A stretch of DNA of 64,000 nt from an uncultured Lachnospiraceae bacterium. GTDB taxonomy: Bacteria > Bacillota > Clostridia > Lachnospirales > Lachnospiraceae. Shown piece by piece: positions 14,484 through 22,841 of this stretch. The stretch spans positions 324,056 to 388,055 of the forward strand of contig CAJTUZ010000001.1 in assembly GCA_910579735.1 (NCBI GenBank), read 5' to 3'. A model generated the notes under the pieces. That model saw nothing but the letters and a program-made list of their open reading frames with translations. It searched no databases and was not told the DNA's origin. How positions within the stretch are numbered: the first letter of the stretch is position 1; every line of letters starts with the position of its first letter. Both the position numbers and the translations under genes were made by a program.

Positions 14484-15410
14484 ATGGAACAAACAATGTT
14501 AGAAGAGGAAAGGGTAAAGATGACGTATGAAGAAGCAGTAGCATTTATCAGGAATTATATTACAAATTCCGAAAAGACACAGACGCAGGCTGCGCAGGAG
14601 CTTGGAGTTTCTTCCGGAGCGCTGTCAGCGTTTCTTTCAGGAAACTACAAAACGCCGCACACGATCATTTGTAGGATTGAGGACCTTGCCAGAATCAGTG
14701 TACAGAAAAAAGTAGCACCTAAGGCACCGCCTTTTCAGGAAACGACTATCAGTAAATGGGTAGAAAATACTATCAGGTACAGTCATCTGCAGGGAAAAAT
14801 ATCTGTCGTATATGGAGACGCCGGAATCGGCAAGACGGAAGCATATAAGCATTATCTAAGCAACAATTCCCTTGCAGTTGGTATAACGATATCACCTACT
14901 TATGCATCTATAACTGGCGTAAATGAACTGATAGCTGAACAGCTTGGAGTGCGGGAACGGGTATCGAGGCGGCAGACCGCAGAAATTATCAATAAGTTAA
15001 AAGACTCCGGAAGAGTGATCATAATTGATGAAGCACAGCATCTTACAGTAAGGGCACTGAACCATTTAAGATGTATTTCGGATGAAAGTGGTGTCGGAAT
15101 ATGTCTGATCGGTAATGATGATGTTTACAGAAAGATGAAGGGATCCGGAAAAGCGGATTTTGCACAGCTGTTTTCTCGAATAGGAATGCGCAAACCGGTG
15201 CTTGTCAGCAATATTACCAAAAAAGATGTACAGTCAGTATTTGGAAATTTTGTGTCAGAACAGGATGCTCTGGATCTGCTATATCGTATTTGCGGAACAA
15301 ATTACGGCTTACGTGGAGCAGTCAATGTATTTATTAATACAGTAGCAGTATTTGAACAGATAACGGCACCAAATCTTACAAAGATGATGCGGGAAATGAA
15401 TATAGGGTAG
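14484..15410 (+). CDS. MuB-like AAA+ ATPase (transposition target selector)
   Basis: 308 residues. An N-terminal helix-turn-helix (TQTQAAQELGVSSGALSAFL) is joined to a AAA ATPase with Walker A GDAGIGKT (111-118) and Walker B VIIIDEAQ (D182, E183). The same two-domain plan as MuB, which polymerises on DNA, delivers target to the transposase and gives cis immunity. AGGAGG lies 12 bases before ATG 14484. It forms an operon with the transposase. Confidence 0.93.
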   Translation: MEQTMLEEERVKMTYEEAVAFIRNYITNSEKTQTQAAQELGVSSGALSAFLSGNYKTPHTIICRIEDLARISVQKKVAPKAPPFQETTISKWVENTIRYSHLQGKISVVYGDAGIGKTEAYKHYLSNNSLAVGITISPTYASITGVNELIAEQLGVRERVSRRQTAEIINKLKDSGRVIIIDEAQHLTVRALNHLRCISDESGVGICLIGNDDVYRKMKGSGKADFAQLFSRIGMRKPVLVSNITKKDVQSVFGNFVSEQDALDLLYRICGTNYGLRGAVNVFINTVAVFEQITAPNLTKMMREMNIG

Positions 15411-15419
15411 GTGATGGTT

Positions 15420-15740
15420 ATGGCAGATTTAAGTGAATTGAAAGAACAGTACTGGAGAACAGTATCCCGGACACGAAAGTCCGGCAGGATTGCAGGAAGC
15501 GTCAAAGACCGGATAGAAAGCGAATGGAAAAGGTATGATGAGGATGTCATTTCTGAAGCACTGCGGATCCACATTAACAGATACAAGACGTACAAAGAGC
15601 AGTATACGATCGGGATCATGCGTAATCTGCAGAAAAAGAAAGATACTACGGGCCGGATAGGAAGTACAAATAAATTCGGTAATATGATGATGCAGGATTA
15701 TGATATGGAAGCACTGGAAAGGGAACTGTTGGCAAATTAG
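15420..15740 (+). CDS. hypothetical early phage protein
   Basis: About 106 residues, strongly charged and helical (LKEQYWRTVSRTRKSGRIAG, then YDEDVISEALRIHINRYKTY). GGTAGGTG just before supports ATG 15420 rather than the GTG/ATG pair at 15411-15416. It lies between the MuB-like gene and Gam, where Mu-like phages keep variable semi-essential genes. The middle looks a little like the C-terminal helices of phage replication-initiator proteins, but I would not name it. Confidence 0.7.
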   Translation: MADLSELKEQYWRTVSRTRKSGRIAGSVKDRIESEWKRYDEDVISEALRIHINRYKTYKEQYTIGIMRNLQKKKDTTGRIGSTNKFGNMMMQDYDMEALERELLAN

Positions 15741-15759
15741 TAGCGGAAAGGAGAAACAT

Positions 15760-15948
15760 ATGGCAATAAAAGGCGCGAAAACGATAGCAGAATTTGCAAT
15801 CAGGCAGTGGATGCAGGAACATAACTTCGTCATGGACTGTTTTACGCTGTCCATGAATGGAAATGAGGGAGTCATTACGGATGAGGCGAATGAAACGCTG
15901 ACAGTAGTATATGATCCCGGAACAAAACAGGTTTATGCGGATGCTTAA
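15760..15948 (+). CDS. hypothetical early phage protein
   Basis: 62 residues from ATG 15760, chosen for its GAAAGGAG site; a longer frame overlaps the preceding gene. The first half is helical (KTIAEFAIRQWMQEHNFV), the second a beta hairpin (GVITDEANETLTVVYDPGTK). Not recognised. Confidence 0.7.
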   Translation: MAIKGAKTIAEFAIRQWMQEHNFVMDCFTLSMNGNEGVITDEANETLTVVYDPGTKQVYADA

Positions 15949-15980
15949 ATAGGAACGATTTAAAGGAAGGAGAGAATATT

Positions 15981-16475
15981 ATGGCAAGAAAAAGAGTTAC
16001 AGAGCCGCAGCTTAATAGCTGGGAAGAGGTAGACATCTGTTTGAAGGAAATGGGGGATGCAGAAAACGAAATTTCTAAAATCGAGGCGGAAATGAACAAG
16101 CAGATAGCCGAAATCAAAAAAGCGGCGGAAGAAAGCGCTAAAGGGCATAAGGAGATCATCAAATCAAATGAGAGTAAGATCAAGGAATTTACCGGAATCC
16201 ACAAAGAGGAGCTGAAAGGAAAGAGCAAAGCGCTCACTTTTGGGACGGTAGGCTTTCGGATCAGCACGCGGCGGCTGCTTCCCTCTGCGATCGGAAATGT
16301 GATCCTGAAACTGCGCGAGAGGGGAATGTTTGACTGTATCAACGTAAAAGAGAGTGTTGACAAGGATGCGATCAAAAAGTACGGGGAGGAAGATATTGCG
16401 GCGATTGGCGGTTATCTTCAGAAAAATGATACCTTCTGGTATGAGACAGATAAGGATGCCTTAGCAGCTAAATGA
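15981..16475 (+). CDS. gam: Mu Gam-like host-nuclease inhibitor
   Basis: 164 residues, the usual Gam size. Mu Gam is a Ku-like dimer that coats double-stranded ends and blocks RecBCD-type nucleases. Visible here are the N-terminal coiled-coil (about 20-75, AEMNKQIAEIKKAAEESAKG) and the conserved core KALTFGTVGFRISTRRLLPS, then VILKLRERGMFDCINVKESV. AAGGAAGGAGAG precedes ATG 15981. Order Gam-GemA-Mor is as in Mu. Confidence 0.92.
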   Translation: MARKRVTEPQLNSWEEVDICLKEMGDAENEISKIEAEMNKQIAEIKKAAEESAKGHKEIIKSNESKIKEFTGIHKEELKGKSKALTFGTVGFRISTRRLLPSAIGNVILKLRERGMFDCINVKESVDKDAIKKYGEEDIAAIGGYLQKNDTFWYETDKDALAAK

Positions 16476-16488
16476 CAGGGGGAAAGGT

Positions 16489-16926
16489 ATGGGAAGAAAA
16501 GGAAAAGTCATTTCGACCGGCCAAATGAGAAAGATATATGCGCTTGCCAGAGAGCGCGGCATGGACAGCGATCTGCTCCACGCATATATACATGCGCATA
16601 CCCAAAAGGACAGTATGACGAAACTGACACTTTCCGAAGGAATCAAGATCATTGAATCCTTGGAAGGAAAGTCATCTGACAGCGCAAGTTATAAGCAGAT
16701 GCAGTTTATCTTCGGCCTGATGAAAGAATTAGGGTGGGTAATGGAATCAGGAGACCCAGATACCGACAGACTGGACAGATTTTTACAGTCGCCCAAAGCC
16801 AGAATCAATCTTGGGAGCTATAAATGGCTGACACGCGATAAAGCCGGTAAGACTATTGAGGCGTTAAAAAGTATGCTGGAGCGGGATAAAAAGTCAGCTT
16901 GCGAAACAGGAAGAGGTGAGCTATAA
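16489..16926 (+). CDS. GemA/gp16-family phage regulatory protein
   Basis: 145 residues with the family hallmarks: TGQMRKIYALARERGMDSDL near the N-terminus, SYKQMQFIFGLMKELGW in the middle, and YKWLTRDKAGKTIEALKSML at the end. In Mu, GemA (gp16) modulates host gene expression and supercoiling during early lytic growth. GGGGGAAAGG precedes ATG 16489. It ends overlapping the ATG of mor by one base. Confidence 0.88.
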   Translation: MGRKGKVISTGQMRKIYALARERGMDSDLLHAYIHAHTQKDSMTKLTLSEGIKIIESLEGKSSDSASYKQMQFIFGLMKELGWVMESGDPDTDRLDRFLQSPKARINLGSYKWLTRDKAGKTIEALKSMLERDKKSACETGRGEL

Positions 16927-17303
16927 TGAGAAAGTCAGGATATAATGAGATGACCGAATCAGCAAAAAAGGTCTTTGAGGAGTTAGAGCCTGACGATCTG
17001 CAGGAGAACCATAAGGAGATCGCTGACGTAGTCGGTTTTGATAATCTTATAAGACTGATAGATCATTTTGGAGGGAATCAGATTTATATCCCGCAGAAGT
17101 ATGAGTTGTACCGTCAGAAGATGTATAAAGAGATCATCGATCAGTATGACGGAACTAATGTCAAGAGGCTTGCTACAGAGTACGGCGTGTCGGAAAAAAC
17201 CGTATATACGATCATAAATGAAAAACTGGCAAAAGTCAGCAGGCAGAAACAGCTGGAAGGACAGTTATCATTTGCGGATATAGGAATCGAATGTCCGGAA
17301 TAA
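16926..17303 (+). CDS. mor: Mor-family middle transcription activator
   Basis: 125 residues. Mor dimers bind a dyad upstream of the middle promoter and recruit host RNA polymerase. The N-terminal half forms the dimer fold (ADVVGFDNLIRLIDHFGGNQ), followed by the IYIPQKYELYR segment and a C-terminal helix-turn-helix (DGTNVKRLATEYGVSEKTVY). AGAGGTGAGC precedes ATG 16926. It is the last early gene; a dyad and a terminator follow. No separate C activator is seen, so Mor may control all late genes here. Confidence 0.93.
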   Translation: MRKSGYNEMTESAKKVFEELEPDDLQENHKEIADVVGFDNLIRLIDHFGGNQIYIPQKYELYRQKMYKEIIDQYDGTNVKRLATEYGVSEKTVYTIINEKLAKVSRQKQLEGQLSFADIGIECPE

Positions 17304-17305
17304 AA

Positions 17306-17320
17306 ATTGTAATTTACAAT
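17306..17320. promoter_or_regulatory. dyad after mor, possible activator site
   Basis: ATTGTAATTTACAAT has 7-bp arms around one central base. It lies just downstream of mor and before the lysis genes, where a Mor/C-family site would be expected. A TAGACT hexamer at 17331-17336 could serve as the -10. Binding is inferred. Confidence 0.4.
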
Positions 17321-17349
17321 GTTAAAAGGATAGACTGATAAGAGATAAT

Positions 17350-17386
17350 AGCCATGTACAGGAAACTGTATGTGGCTGTTTTTTTA
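17350..17386 (+). terminator. terminator at the end of the early operon
   Basis: 12-bp stem AGCCATGTACAG (17350-17361) / CTGTATGTGGCT (17366-17377), with two G-U pairs and a GAAA tetraloop, followed by GTTTTTTT. Confidence 0.85.
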
Positions 17387-17417
17387 TTTAAAATGATAGA
17401 TTGGAGGAAGAAAACAC

Positions 17418-17732
17418 ATGATTACATTTACAACAATGATGTCATTATTAGCAGTATTTGCGGCGGTGGCCTCATTACTGACAGAAGGAGTAAAAACTTT
17501 TTTAAATGAAATGAAGATCAGCTATGCGTCCAACATACTGGTGCTCATCATTTCGTTGGTTGTTGGCTGCGGCGGAACGGCATTATACTACGTGAACTAC
17601 CAGGTGCCTTTTACTGCTTTAAACAGTGTTTATATCGCGCTCATGGGCATATCAAACTGGCTGGCATCTATGCTTGGTTACGATAAGGTAAAGCAGACGC
17701 TTATGCAGATCGCAGAAATGGGTAAGAGGTAG
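17418..17732 (+). CDS. phage holin-like membrane protein
   Basis: 104 residues with three probable membrane spans: SLLAVFAAVASLLTEGV, NILVLIISLVVGCGGTALYY and FTALNSVYIALMGISNWLAS, ending in a charged cytoplasmic tail (YDKVKQTLMQIAEMGKR). Size, spans and position directly before the endolysin fit a holin that opens the membrane at lysis. TTGGAGG precedes ATG 17418. The specific holin family is not certain. Confidence 0.8.
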   Translation: MITFTTMMSLLAVFAAVASLLTEGVKTFLNEMKISYASNILVLIISLVVGCGGTALYYVNYQVPFTALNSVYIALMGISNWLASMLGYDKVKQTLMQIAEMGKR

Positions 17733-17737
17733 TTGTT

Positions 17738-19063
17738 ATGGAAGCATTAAAGCATGTAGGAGATATTTCACAGTATAACACAATATTTGATTATGATCGG
17801 CTGAAAATACATTTTGATGCAGTAATTGTAAGGATCGGATATCGTGGATATACAGCGGGAACGATCAAAGAGGATGCGCTGTTTAAAAAACATATGGCCG
17901 GACTAATAAAAGCAGGGATCCCGTATGGATTTTATTTCATGTCGCAGGCGGTTACAGAATCTGAGGCGATTGCGGAAGCCGATTATTGCAGGGAAATGGC
18001 CAGGGCATATGCGCCGGCATATCCTACATATTACGACTCGGAACTGTCTAATCCGAAAGGAAACGGCCGGGCGGATCATTTGAGCAAAAGAGAGCGTACG
18101 GATATAGCCAAAGCGTTTTGTGAAAGATTGCGTGAACTTGGCGTCAGGCCCGGCGTATATGCCTCGAAATCATGGTTTTCTGACAGATTGAATGTATCGG
18201 AGCTGGCTGCTTACAGCATATGGGTGGCACAGTATAACAATAAATGCAGTTATACGCTTACGCCGTATGATATGTGGCAGTATACGAGTAAGCATCAGAT
18301 TCCGGGTTTATCCTGCATGTTTGACCGCTCATATTGCTATACAAATTTTGAGGCAGAAGTCCGCCCGATGATCGGAACACAAATGCAGCGCCTGGTAGAA
18401 GGCATAAATGGCTATAGTCTGAAAAATCAGGGCAACAAGGTATTTCAGATCGACGGGCAGAAAAGCAATTTTAAAATACGCGAATTCCGGTGCAAGGACG
18501 GCAGTGATTGGATTCTGATTGACAGTGAACTGGTAAGAATCCTGCAGCGCGTTAGAAATCATTTTAATGCCGCGGTATCGATCACCAGTGCGTTCCGGAC
18601 AGAAGCTCATAACAAGAGCGTCAATGGTGCAACATCATCTTATCATGTGAAAGGGCGCGCGGCGGATTTTACAGTGACTGGCATAGCAAACCGCGAAGTA
18701 GCAGGCTATCTGGAGTCGATCGGCGTAAAAGGGATTGGCCTGTATGATTACGACGGTGGATTCGTCCATGTGGACACGAGAGATAAAAAGTATTACTGGA
18801 AACAGGATCAAAGAAATGCAAAGTATTATGGCGTTTCCGGGTTCAGTTCTTTTGAGGTTTATATGGTAAATGGAAGCATGGTCGCGACAGTGCGTCATAA
18901 TGACCGGAATGAATATGTAAAGCTCCTGCAGAAAGAACTTGGAATAAAAGCAGACGGAATCTTCGGTCCAGCGACGGAGGATGCAGTCAGAATATTTCAG
19001 AGGACACACGGACTGAAAGTGGATGGCATCGTCGGGTATAATACATGGAGCGCGTTGCTGTAA
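17738..19063 (+). CDS. three-domain endolysin: GH25 muramidase, M15 peptidase, peptidoglycan-binding domain
   Basis: 441 residues. Residues 5-205 are a GH25 lysozyme domain (DISQYNTIFDYDRL, VIVRIGYRGYTAG, PTYYDSELS, WVAQYN, MWQYTSKHQIPGL). Residues about 255-355 are an M15-type D-Ala-D-Ala carboxypeptidase/L,D-peptidase domain with the zinc motif SYHVKGRAADF (H303, D310) and a later FVHVDTR. Residues 380-441 form a peptidoglycan-binding type 1 domain (LQKELGIKADGIFGPATEDA). It should cut both glycan and stem peptide. There is no signal peptide, so it needs the holin. Starts 5 bases after the holin stop. Confidence 0.93.
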   Translation: MEALKHVGDISQYNTIFDYDRLKIHFDAVIVRIGYRGYTAGTIKEDALFKKHMAGLIKAGIPYGFYFMSQAVTESEAIAEADYCREMARAYAPAYPTYYDSELSNPKGNGRADHLSKRERTDIAKAFCERLRELGVRPGVYASKSWFSDRLNVSELAAYSIWVAQYNNKCSYTLTPYDMWQYTSKHQIPGLSCMFDRSYCYTNFEAEVRPMIGTQMQRLVEGINGYSLKNQGNKVFQIDGQKSNFKIREFRCKDGSDWILIDSELVRILQRVRNHFNAAVSITSAFRTEAHNKSVNGATSSYHVKGRAADFTVTGIANREVAGYLESIGVKGIGLYDYDGGFVHVDTRDKKYYWKQDQRNAKYYGVSGFSSFEVYMVNGSMVATVRHNDRNEYVKLLQKELGIKADGIFGPATEDAVRIFQRTHGLKVDGIVGYNTWSALL

Positions 19064-19079
19064 GAAAAGGAATGCTATC

Positions 19080-19643
19080 ATGACGGATAAAAAAATGAAG
19101 GCAGTATCAGCAGCTATATATTTCATAGCAGGGTTTCGCGTCGTGGCAGGCATATCGTATATAGGGGGACATTTCATGGATGGAATGACGATGACAGAAA
19201 CGATCAAATTTATCACAGAAGTAGGCATAACGCCTGTTTTGTTAGTACTTTTTGTATGGTTCTTTATCAGCAGGTCAAAGGATGATGATAATAAGGTAAA
19301 AGAGGCGTACAGGACGGCGCAGGAAAATATGGAAAGCAATAATGAGGCTCTTAGGGAGAGGGAAGATTATCTTCTTACTGAAAGCGCCAAAAGGGAAGAG
19401 ATCATCAGGCAGGAATCCGAGCGTCGGGAAAATCTGATCAGGCAGGAGGCGGAAAAGCGGGAAAGCATCCTTATGATGAGTCAAGACAGGATGCTGGATA
19501 CGTTGGACAATATCGCATCATCCCTCAATAAGGTGGAAAGCACATTGACAAAACTGGAACAATCCTATACTAAATCGGAGGCGCGTTTGGACGTAATAGA
19601 GAGGGAAATGCGGAATGGATGCAATAAAGATTGCGGAAACTAA
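19080..19643 (+). CDS. membrane-anchored coiled-coil protein, possible holin/spanin-like lysis accessory
   Basis: 187 residues from ATG 19080 (AAGGAATG before it). One or two N-terminal hydrophobic segments (AAIYFIAGFRVVAGISYIGG and TEVGITPVLLVLFVWFFI) precede a long charged coiled coil, RREDYLL-like through NIASSLNKVESTLTKLEQSY. This resembles UviB/BhlA-type holin-like proteins, enlarged. Its place next to the endolysin supports a lysis role; Mu has coiled-coil gp25 hereabouts, an alternative. It overlaps the next gene by 29 bases. Confidence 0.6.
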   Translation: MTDKKMKAVSAAIYFIAGFRVVAGISYIGGHFMDGMTMTETIKFITEVGITPVLLVLFVWFFISRSKDDDNKVKEAYRTAQENMESNNEALREREDYLLTESAKREEIIRQESERRENLIRQEAEKRESILMMSQDRMLDTLDNIASSLNKVESTLTKLEQSYTKSEARLDVIEREMRNGCNKDCGN

Positions 19644-19917
19644 AATTCTGCGCGGAAGCGTGATAGAAAAACTATATATGACATACGGAACTGACATCAG
19701 GATAGGGGCGCTCAAAAATGCGCTCCGGAGTAAAGGTCATATATTGGATGATGAGCTGAAAAAGGTCATATTTTATCTTGGAGGTGAAGGGAAGCGTTAT
19801 ATCCACGTAGAGGTAAATAAGGATAACTGGACAGACAGCATGATCTGGCTGACTCCGGCAGGGGTCAACCTTGCAGAAAAAGATATAGAAGATATAGGAG
19901 TGGTGTTCAATGAGTAA
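19615..19917 (+). CDS. small phage protein, winged-helix-like (Mu gp26 region)
   Basis: 100 residues: a helical start (VIEKLYMTYGTDIRIGALKN), LDDELKKVIFYLGGEGKRYI, then a beta wing and IWLTPAGVNLAEKDI. The fold looks like a winged helix and parallels the next gene, suggesting a tandem duplication. The LTPAGV/ITAAGI closing motifs are shared between the two. Function in Mu-like phages unknown. Confidence 0.6.
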   Translation: MDAIKIAETKILRGSVIEKLYMTYGTDIRIGALKNALRSKGHILDDELKKVIFYLGGEGKRYIHVEVNKDNWTDSMIWLTPAGVNLAEKDIEDIGVVFNE

Positions 19918-20212
19918 TTTATTGGAAGTAGCGGCGAAGGAGATTTTGAGAAAAGAGATACTGCAACTTTGTTTTTCGGCAGCGCCCAATGGGTGCAGCA
20001 TGGATGTTTTACGGGCGGCATTTACCCATAAGGCCGAGGATACTGCAGAACTGGAACGGCAGGCCGATTATCTGCAGCAGAAAGGTCTCGTATCGATTTC
20101 TGATGTTGGAAATAAGACGCTGAATCTTTCTATGAAGATAGTAAAAATTACGGCGGCCGGGATTGATCTGTTGGAAGGGAATGCAGAACAGGTTAAAGGG
20201 ATCGGTGTGTAA
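19910..20212 (+). CDS. VpaChn25_0724/Mu gp26-like small phage protein
   Basis: 100 residues with the family outline: N-terminal helix RKEILQLCFSAAPNGCSMDV, RQADYLQQKGLVSISDVGNK, and KIVKITAAGIDLLEG. Mu-like phages carry this winged-helix protein just before the small terminase (gp27-like), as here. It overlaps the previous gene by 8 bases and is followed by the terminase gene after two bases. The role is unknown. Confidence 0.7.
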   Translation: MSNLLEVAAKEILRKEILQLCFSAAPNGCSMDVLRAAFTHKAEDTAELERQADYLQQKGLVSISDVGNKTLNLSMKIVKITAAGIDLLEGNAEQVKGIGV

Positions 20213-20214
20213 TT

Positions 20215-20775
20215 ATGGGAAACGAGAGAAACCGGAGTCACGGTAAGATAGAAAACCTTCCCGATACCCTAAAGCGGGAAGTAGAAGAAAAACTGCTTAC
20301 CGGGGAAACGTATGAAGATATTGCATCCTATCTGCAGGAAAATGGCGAAGAGATACATTTTTCAAGCGTAGGACGTTATGGACGGAAATTTTTGAAGAAA
20401 TTTGAATCTGTGCGGATTGCCAAACAGTATGCGCGTTTGATCGCGGAGGATAATGCAGAGCGTCCGGCCACGGAACTGCATGAAGCCAATAACCTGATCG
20501 CCAGCCAGCTGATCATGCAGGCGCTTGTGGATGATGACATGGATGCGGATGAGCGAGCGGGGATCGCAAAGAGCATAGCGAGTCTTCAACGGGCACAGGT
20601 CAGTAATGAAAAGCTGAAACTGCAGGCAAGAAAAGAACAGGGTGCCGTACATGTAGCCTTAGAGCTGCTTAAGGATAAAGTATACGGGGAACTTGGAGAA
20701 GCCTATCCTGATATAGCCGATAAGCTGCTGTTATTGGCGGAACAGACTGAGGCAGAAATGGAAAAACTGCAGTAA
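20215..20775 (+). CDS. small terminase subunit, Mu gp27-like (DUF3486)
   Basis: 186 residues. The N-terminal helix-turn-helix (LPDTLKREVEEKLLTGETYE, ASYLQENGEEIHFSSVGRYG) and the long helical remainder ending in a coiled coil match the DUF3486/gp27 small terminase of Mu-like phages, which recognises DNA for packaging. It immediately follows the gp26-like gene, as in Mu. The large subunit is separated from it by two small ORFs and a hairpin. Confidence 0.85.
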   Translation: MGNERNRSHGKIENLPDTLKREVEEKLLTGETYEDIASYLQENGEEIHFSSVGRYGRKFLKKFESVRIAKQYARLIAEDNAERPATELHEANNLIASQLIMQALVDDDMDADERAGIAKSIASLQRAQVSNEKLKLQARKEQGAVHVALELLKDKVYGELGEAYPDIADKLLLLAEQTEAEMEKLQ

Positions 20776-20843
20776 GGCCGTAAAATCGATTTTGAGATAT
20801 TTATAAGTGGAAACGGGTATTTCTCTGCGAAAATCAGTTAAAC

Positions 20844-20945
20844 ATGAATTTAACGAAGTTAAACGCATTGAGAGGGATAAAAAACAGATACCCTTACTGC
20901 GCCCAAAAATATGAGGACAAAAATGTAAAGCGGGTGGAAGAATGA
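20844..20945 (+). CDS. 33-residue ORF overlapping the next gene
   Basis: Begins MNLTKLNALRGIKNRYPYCA and ends KNVKRVEE; its TGA overlaps the ATG of the next gene (ATGA), typical of coupling. No clear ribosome site is present. It may only provide coupling, or be chance. Confidence 0.3.
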   Translation: MNLTKLNALRGIKNRYPYCAQKYEDKNVKRVEE

Positions 20946-21226
20946 GCTGGAAAGCAGATGCTGCAAAAATGTATTTTGAAGGCCGCACTGTCAATGATAT
21001 CGTAGATATAACCGGAAAAAGCAGGCAGGCTGTATCCGGTTATTTGAATACCCTGCCCGGATATGCCAAAGAAAAGGAAAGGCGCAAACTGGCAAATAAA
21101 GAAAAACGCAGGAAATATAAACGGGCAAAAAACAGACAATACAGGATCCAGATGGGAGTCAACAGGGATACCATGAAGAGGGAACATGATATCGCGGCCA
21201 TGATATTATCGCATGAAAAATATTGA
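20942..21226 (+). CDS. small helix-turn-helix protein between terminase genes
   Basis: 94 residues. KADAAKMYFEGRTVNDIVDI then TGKSRQAVSGYLNTL is a compact helix-turn-helix of the type used by resolvases and small terminases; the rest is highly basic (KERRKLANKEKRRKYKRAKN). GGGTGGAAG precedes ATG 20942. Position between the gp27-like and large terminase genes suggests a packaging or transcription role (second DNA-recognition subunit or late regulator), but this is inference. Confidence 0.7.
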   Translation: MSWKADAAKMYFEGRTVNDIVDITGKSRQAVSGYLNTLPGYAKEKERRKLANKEKRRKYKRAKNRQYRIQMGVNRDTMKREHDIAAMILSHEKY

Positions 21227-21235
21227 TTTCATTAG

Positions 21236-21261
21236 AAGAGTGTTGATTTTAACACTCTTTT
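21236..21261 (+). terminator. hairpin with T-run before the large terminase gene
   Basis: AAGAGTGTT (21236-21244) / AACACTCTT (21251-21259) with a GATTTT loop followed by TTT. It stands inside the late region, so either it attenuates or a new promoter serves the head genes. Confidence 0.6.
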
Positions 21262-21308
21262 AAAATGATTTGAAATTGCTTTTATTATAGTTAAAGAAGA
21301 GGCTTTAT

Positions 21309-22826
21309 ATGGGAATAGCGGCAGAATACCGGGCAAAAGTGAATAACAGCGGCATTCCGGAGAAAATCTTGAAGGCAAAAGAAAGTTTGTGGGAGTATAA
21401 CAAACTGATTAATCCTAAATTTTTTAAAGAAACGCGTCCGCATTTAAAAATCCTGGCAGATACGCTGCAGGCGATCTTTGAACATCGGATTATCAAGATG
21501 ACTGGAGAAAAGGACTGGCATCTTATCAGCACAGAAGAGAAGCAGGCATTAGATGAGCAGCAAACAGAATATGAAGCCTGCCGGAATCTGGCAATTGATA
21601 TCCCGCCAAGACATGGGAAAAGTTACAGTTTGTCACAATTCTGTGACTGGGTATACGGAAAAGACCGGGAGCAGAGCATCATTGCCGTAACATATAACGA
21701 AACTCTTGCCGGCCGATTTTCCGTAAACGTCAGGGACGGAATAGAGGCTACGAAAGAAGATGATCGTTTCACGGTGTTTAATGATGTATTTCCAGATACG
21801 CACATTAAATATGGCGATAGTGCAAAAGGTATGTGGTCGCTGGAAGGGCGCTTTTTTTCCTATCTTGGTACCGGATTTGGCGGGACGATAACGGGCGTCG
21901 GCTGTTCCATAGGAATCATAGACGATCCGGTTAAAAACCATAGCGAAGCGTTTAATGATGAACTGCTTGATGCGCAATATCTTTGGTATACAGACACGTT
22001 CCTTTCTCGATTGGAAGAGGATGCCATACAGATCATCAATATGACGCGCTGGAATTCCAGAGATCTTGTAGGACGTGTTCTTTCGGATGAAGATGCAGGA
22101 GATTGGTATGTGCTTGAGATGGAAGCCTGCCTGAACACAAAAACTCACGAGATGCTTTGCCCGGAACTGCTTAGTTGGAAATCGTATCTAAAGAAAAAGT
22201 CCAAGATGTCGCTTGTGATATTTATGGCAAATTATCATCAAAAGCCTGTGGATTTACATGGGGCCTTATATCAGAAGTTTCAGGAATACGATCATTTGCC
22301 CATGGATAATGAAGGAAACTGCCTGCTGGAAGAAATCAAATCATACTGTGATACTGCAGACGAAGGTAATGATTTTCTGTGCGACATTATTTATGGTACC
22401 TATAATGGAGAAGCCTATATACTTAACGTGATATTCACGGATGAAGATATGAGTAAAACGGAAAAGCAGGTGGCGGAGGCGTATTATCATTGGCATGTCA
22501 GCTGGGCCGATATCGAAAGCAATAACGGCGGCCGGGGATTTGCGAGAGCGGTAGCACGTATTTTAAAAGATGAATATGGATCCAACTATACGCACATAGA
22601 GTCCTTTTATCAGGGGGCAAATAAGATTGCAAGGATAAAGAGCAACGCCACATGGGTACAGGATCATATACATTTTCCCAGAAACTGGAGGGATAAATGG
22701 TCGGATTACTTCTTAGCGATGAAATCTTTTCAGGCAAGTAAGAAAAATAAGCATGATGACGGCCCGGATGCAACGACCGGAGTCGCTGAAAAAATGAGCC
22801 AGGGAAGTGGTAACTGGCTCTATTAG
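21309..22826 (+). CDS. terminase large subunit
   Basis: 505 residues. Packaging motor ATPase and nuclease. Walker A is PPRHGKS (99-105), Walker B IGIIDDP (D205, D206), and the C-terminal RNase H-like nuclease begins with YCDTADEGNDFLCDIIYG and ends near HDDGPDATTGVAEKM. The frame is complete. It follows a hairpin terminator-like sequence and is followed after 15 bases by the portal gene. Confidence 0.95.
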   Translation: MGIAAEYRAKVNNSGIPEKILKAKESLWEYNKLINPKFFKETRPHLKILADTLQAIFEHRIIKMTGEKDWHLISTEEKQALDEQQTEYEACRNLAIDIPPRHGKSYSLSQFCDWVYGKDREQSIIAVTYNETLAGRFSVNVRDGIEATKEDDRFTVFNDVFPDTHIKYGDSAKGMWSLEGRFFSYLGTGFGGTITGVGCSIGIIDDPVKNHSEAFNDELLDAQYLWYTDTFLSRLEEDAIQIINMTRWNSRDLVGRVLSDEDAGDWYVLEMEACLNTKTHEMLCPELLSWKSYLKKKSKMSLVIFMANYHQKPVDLHGALYQKFQEYDHLPMDNEGNCLLEEIKSYCDTADEGNDFLCDIIYGTYNGEAYILNVIFTDEDMSKTEKQVAEAYYHWHVSWADIESNNGGRGFARAVARILKDEYGSNYTHIESFYQGANKIARIKSNATWVQDHIHFPRNWRDKWSDYFLAMKSFQASKKNKHDDGPDATTGVAEKMSQGSGNWLY

Positions 22827-22841
22827 ACGGGAGGAAACAGC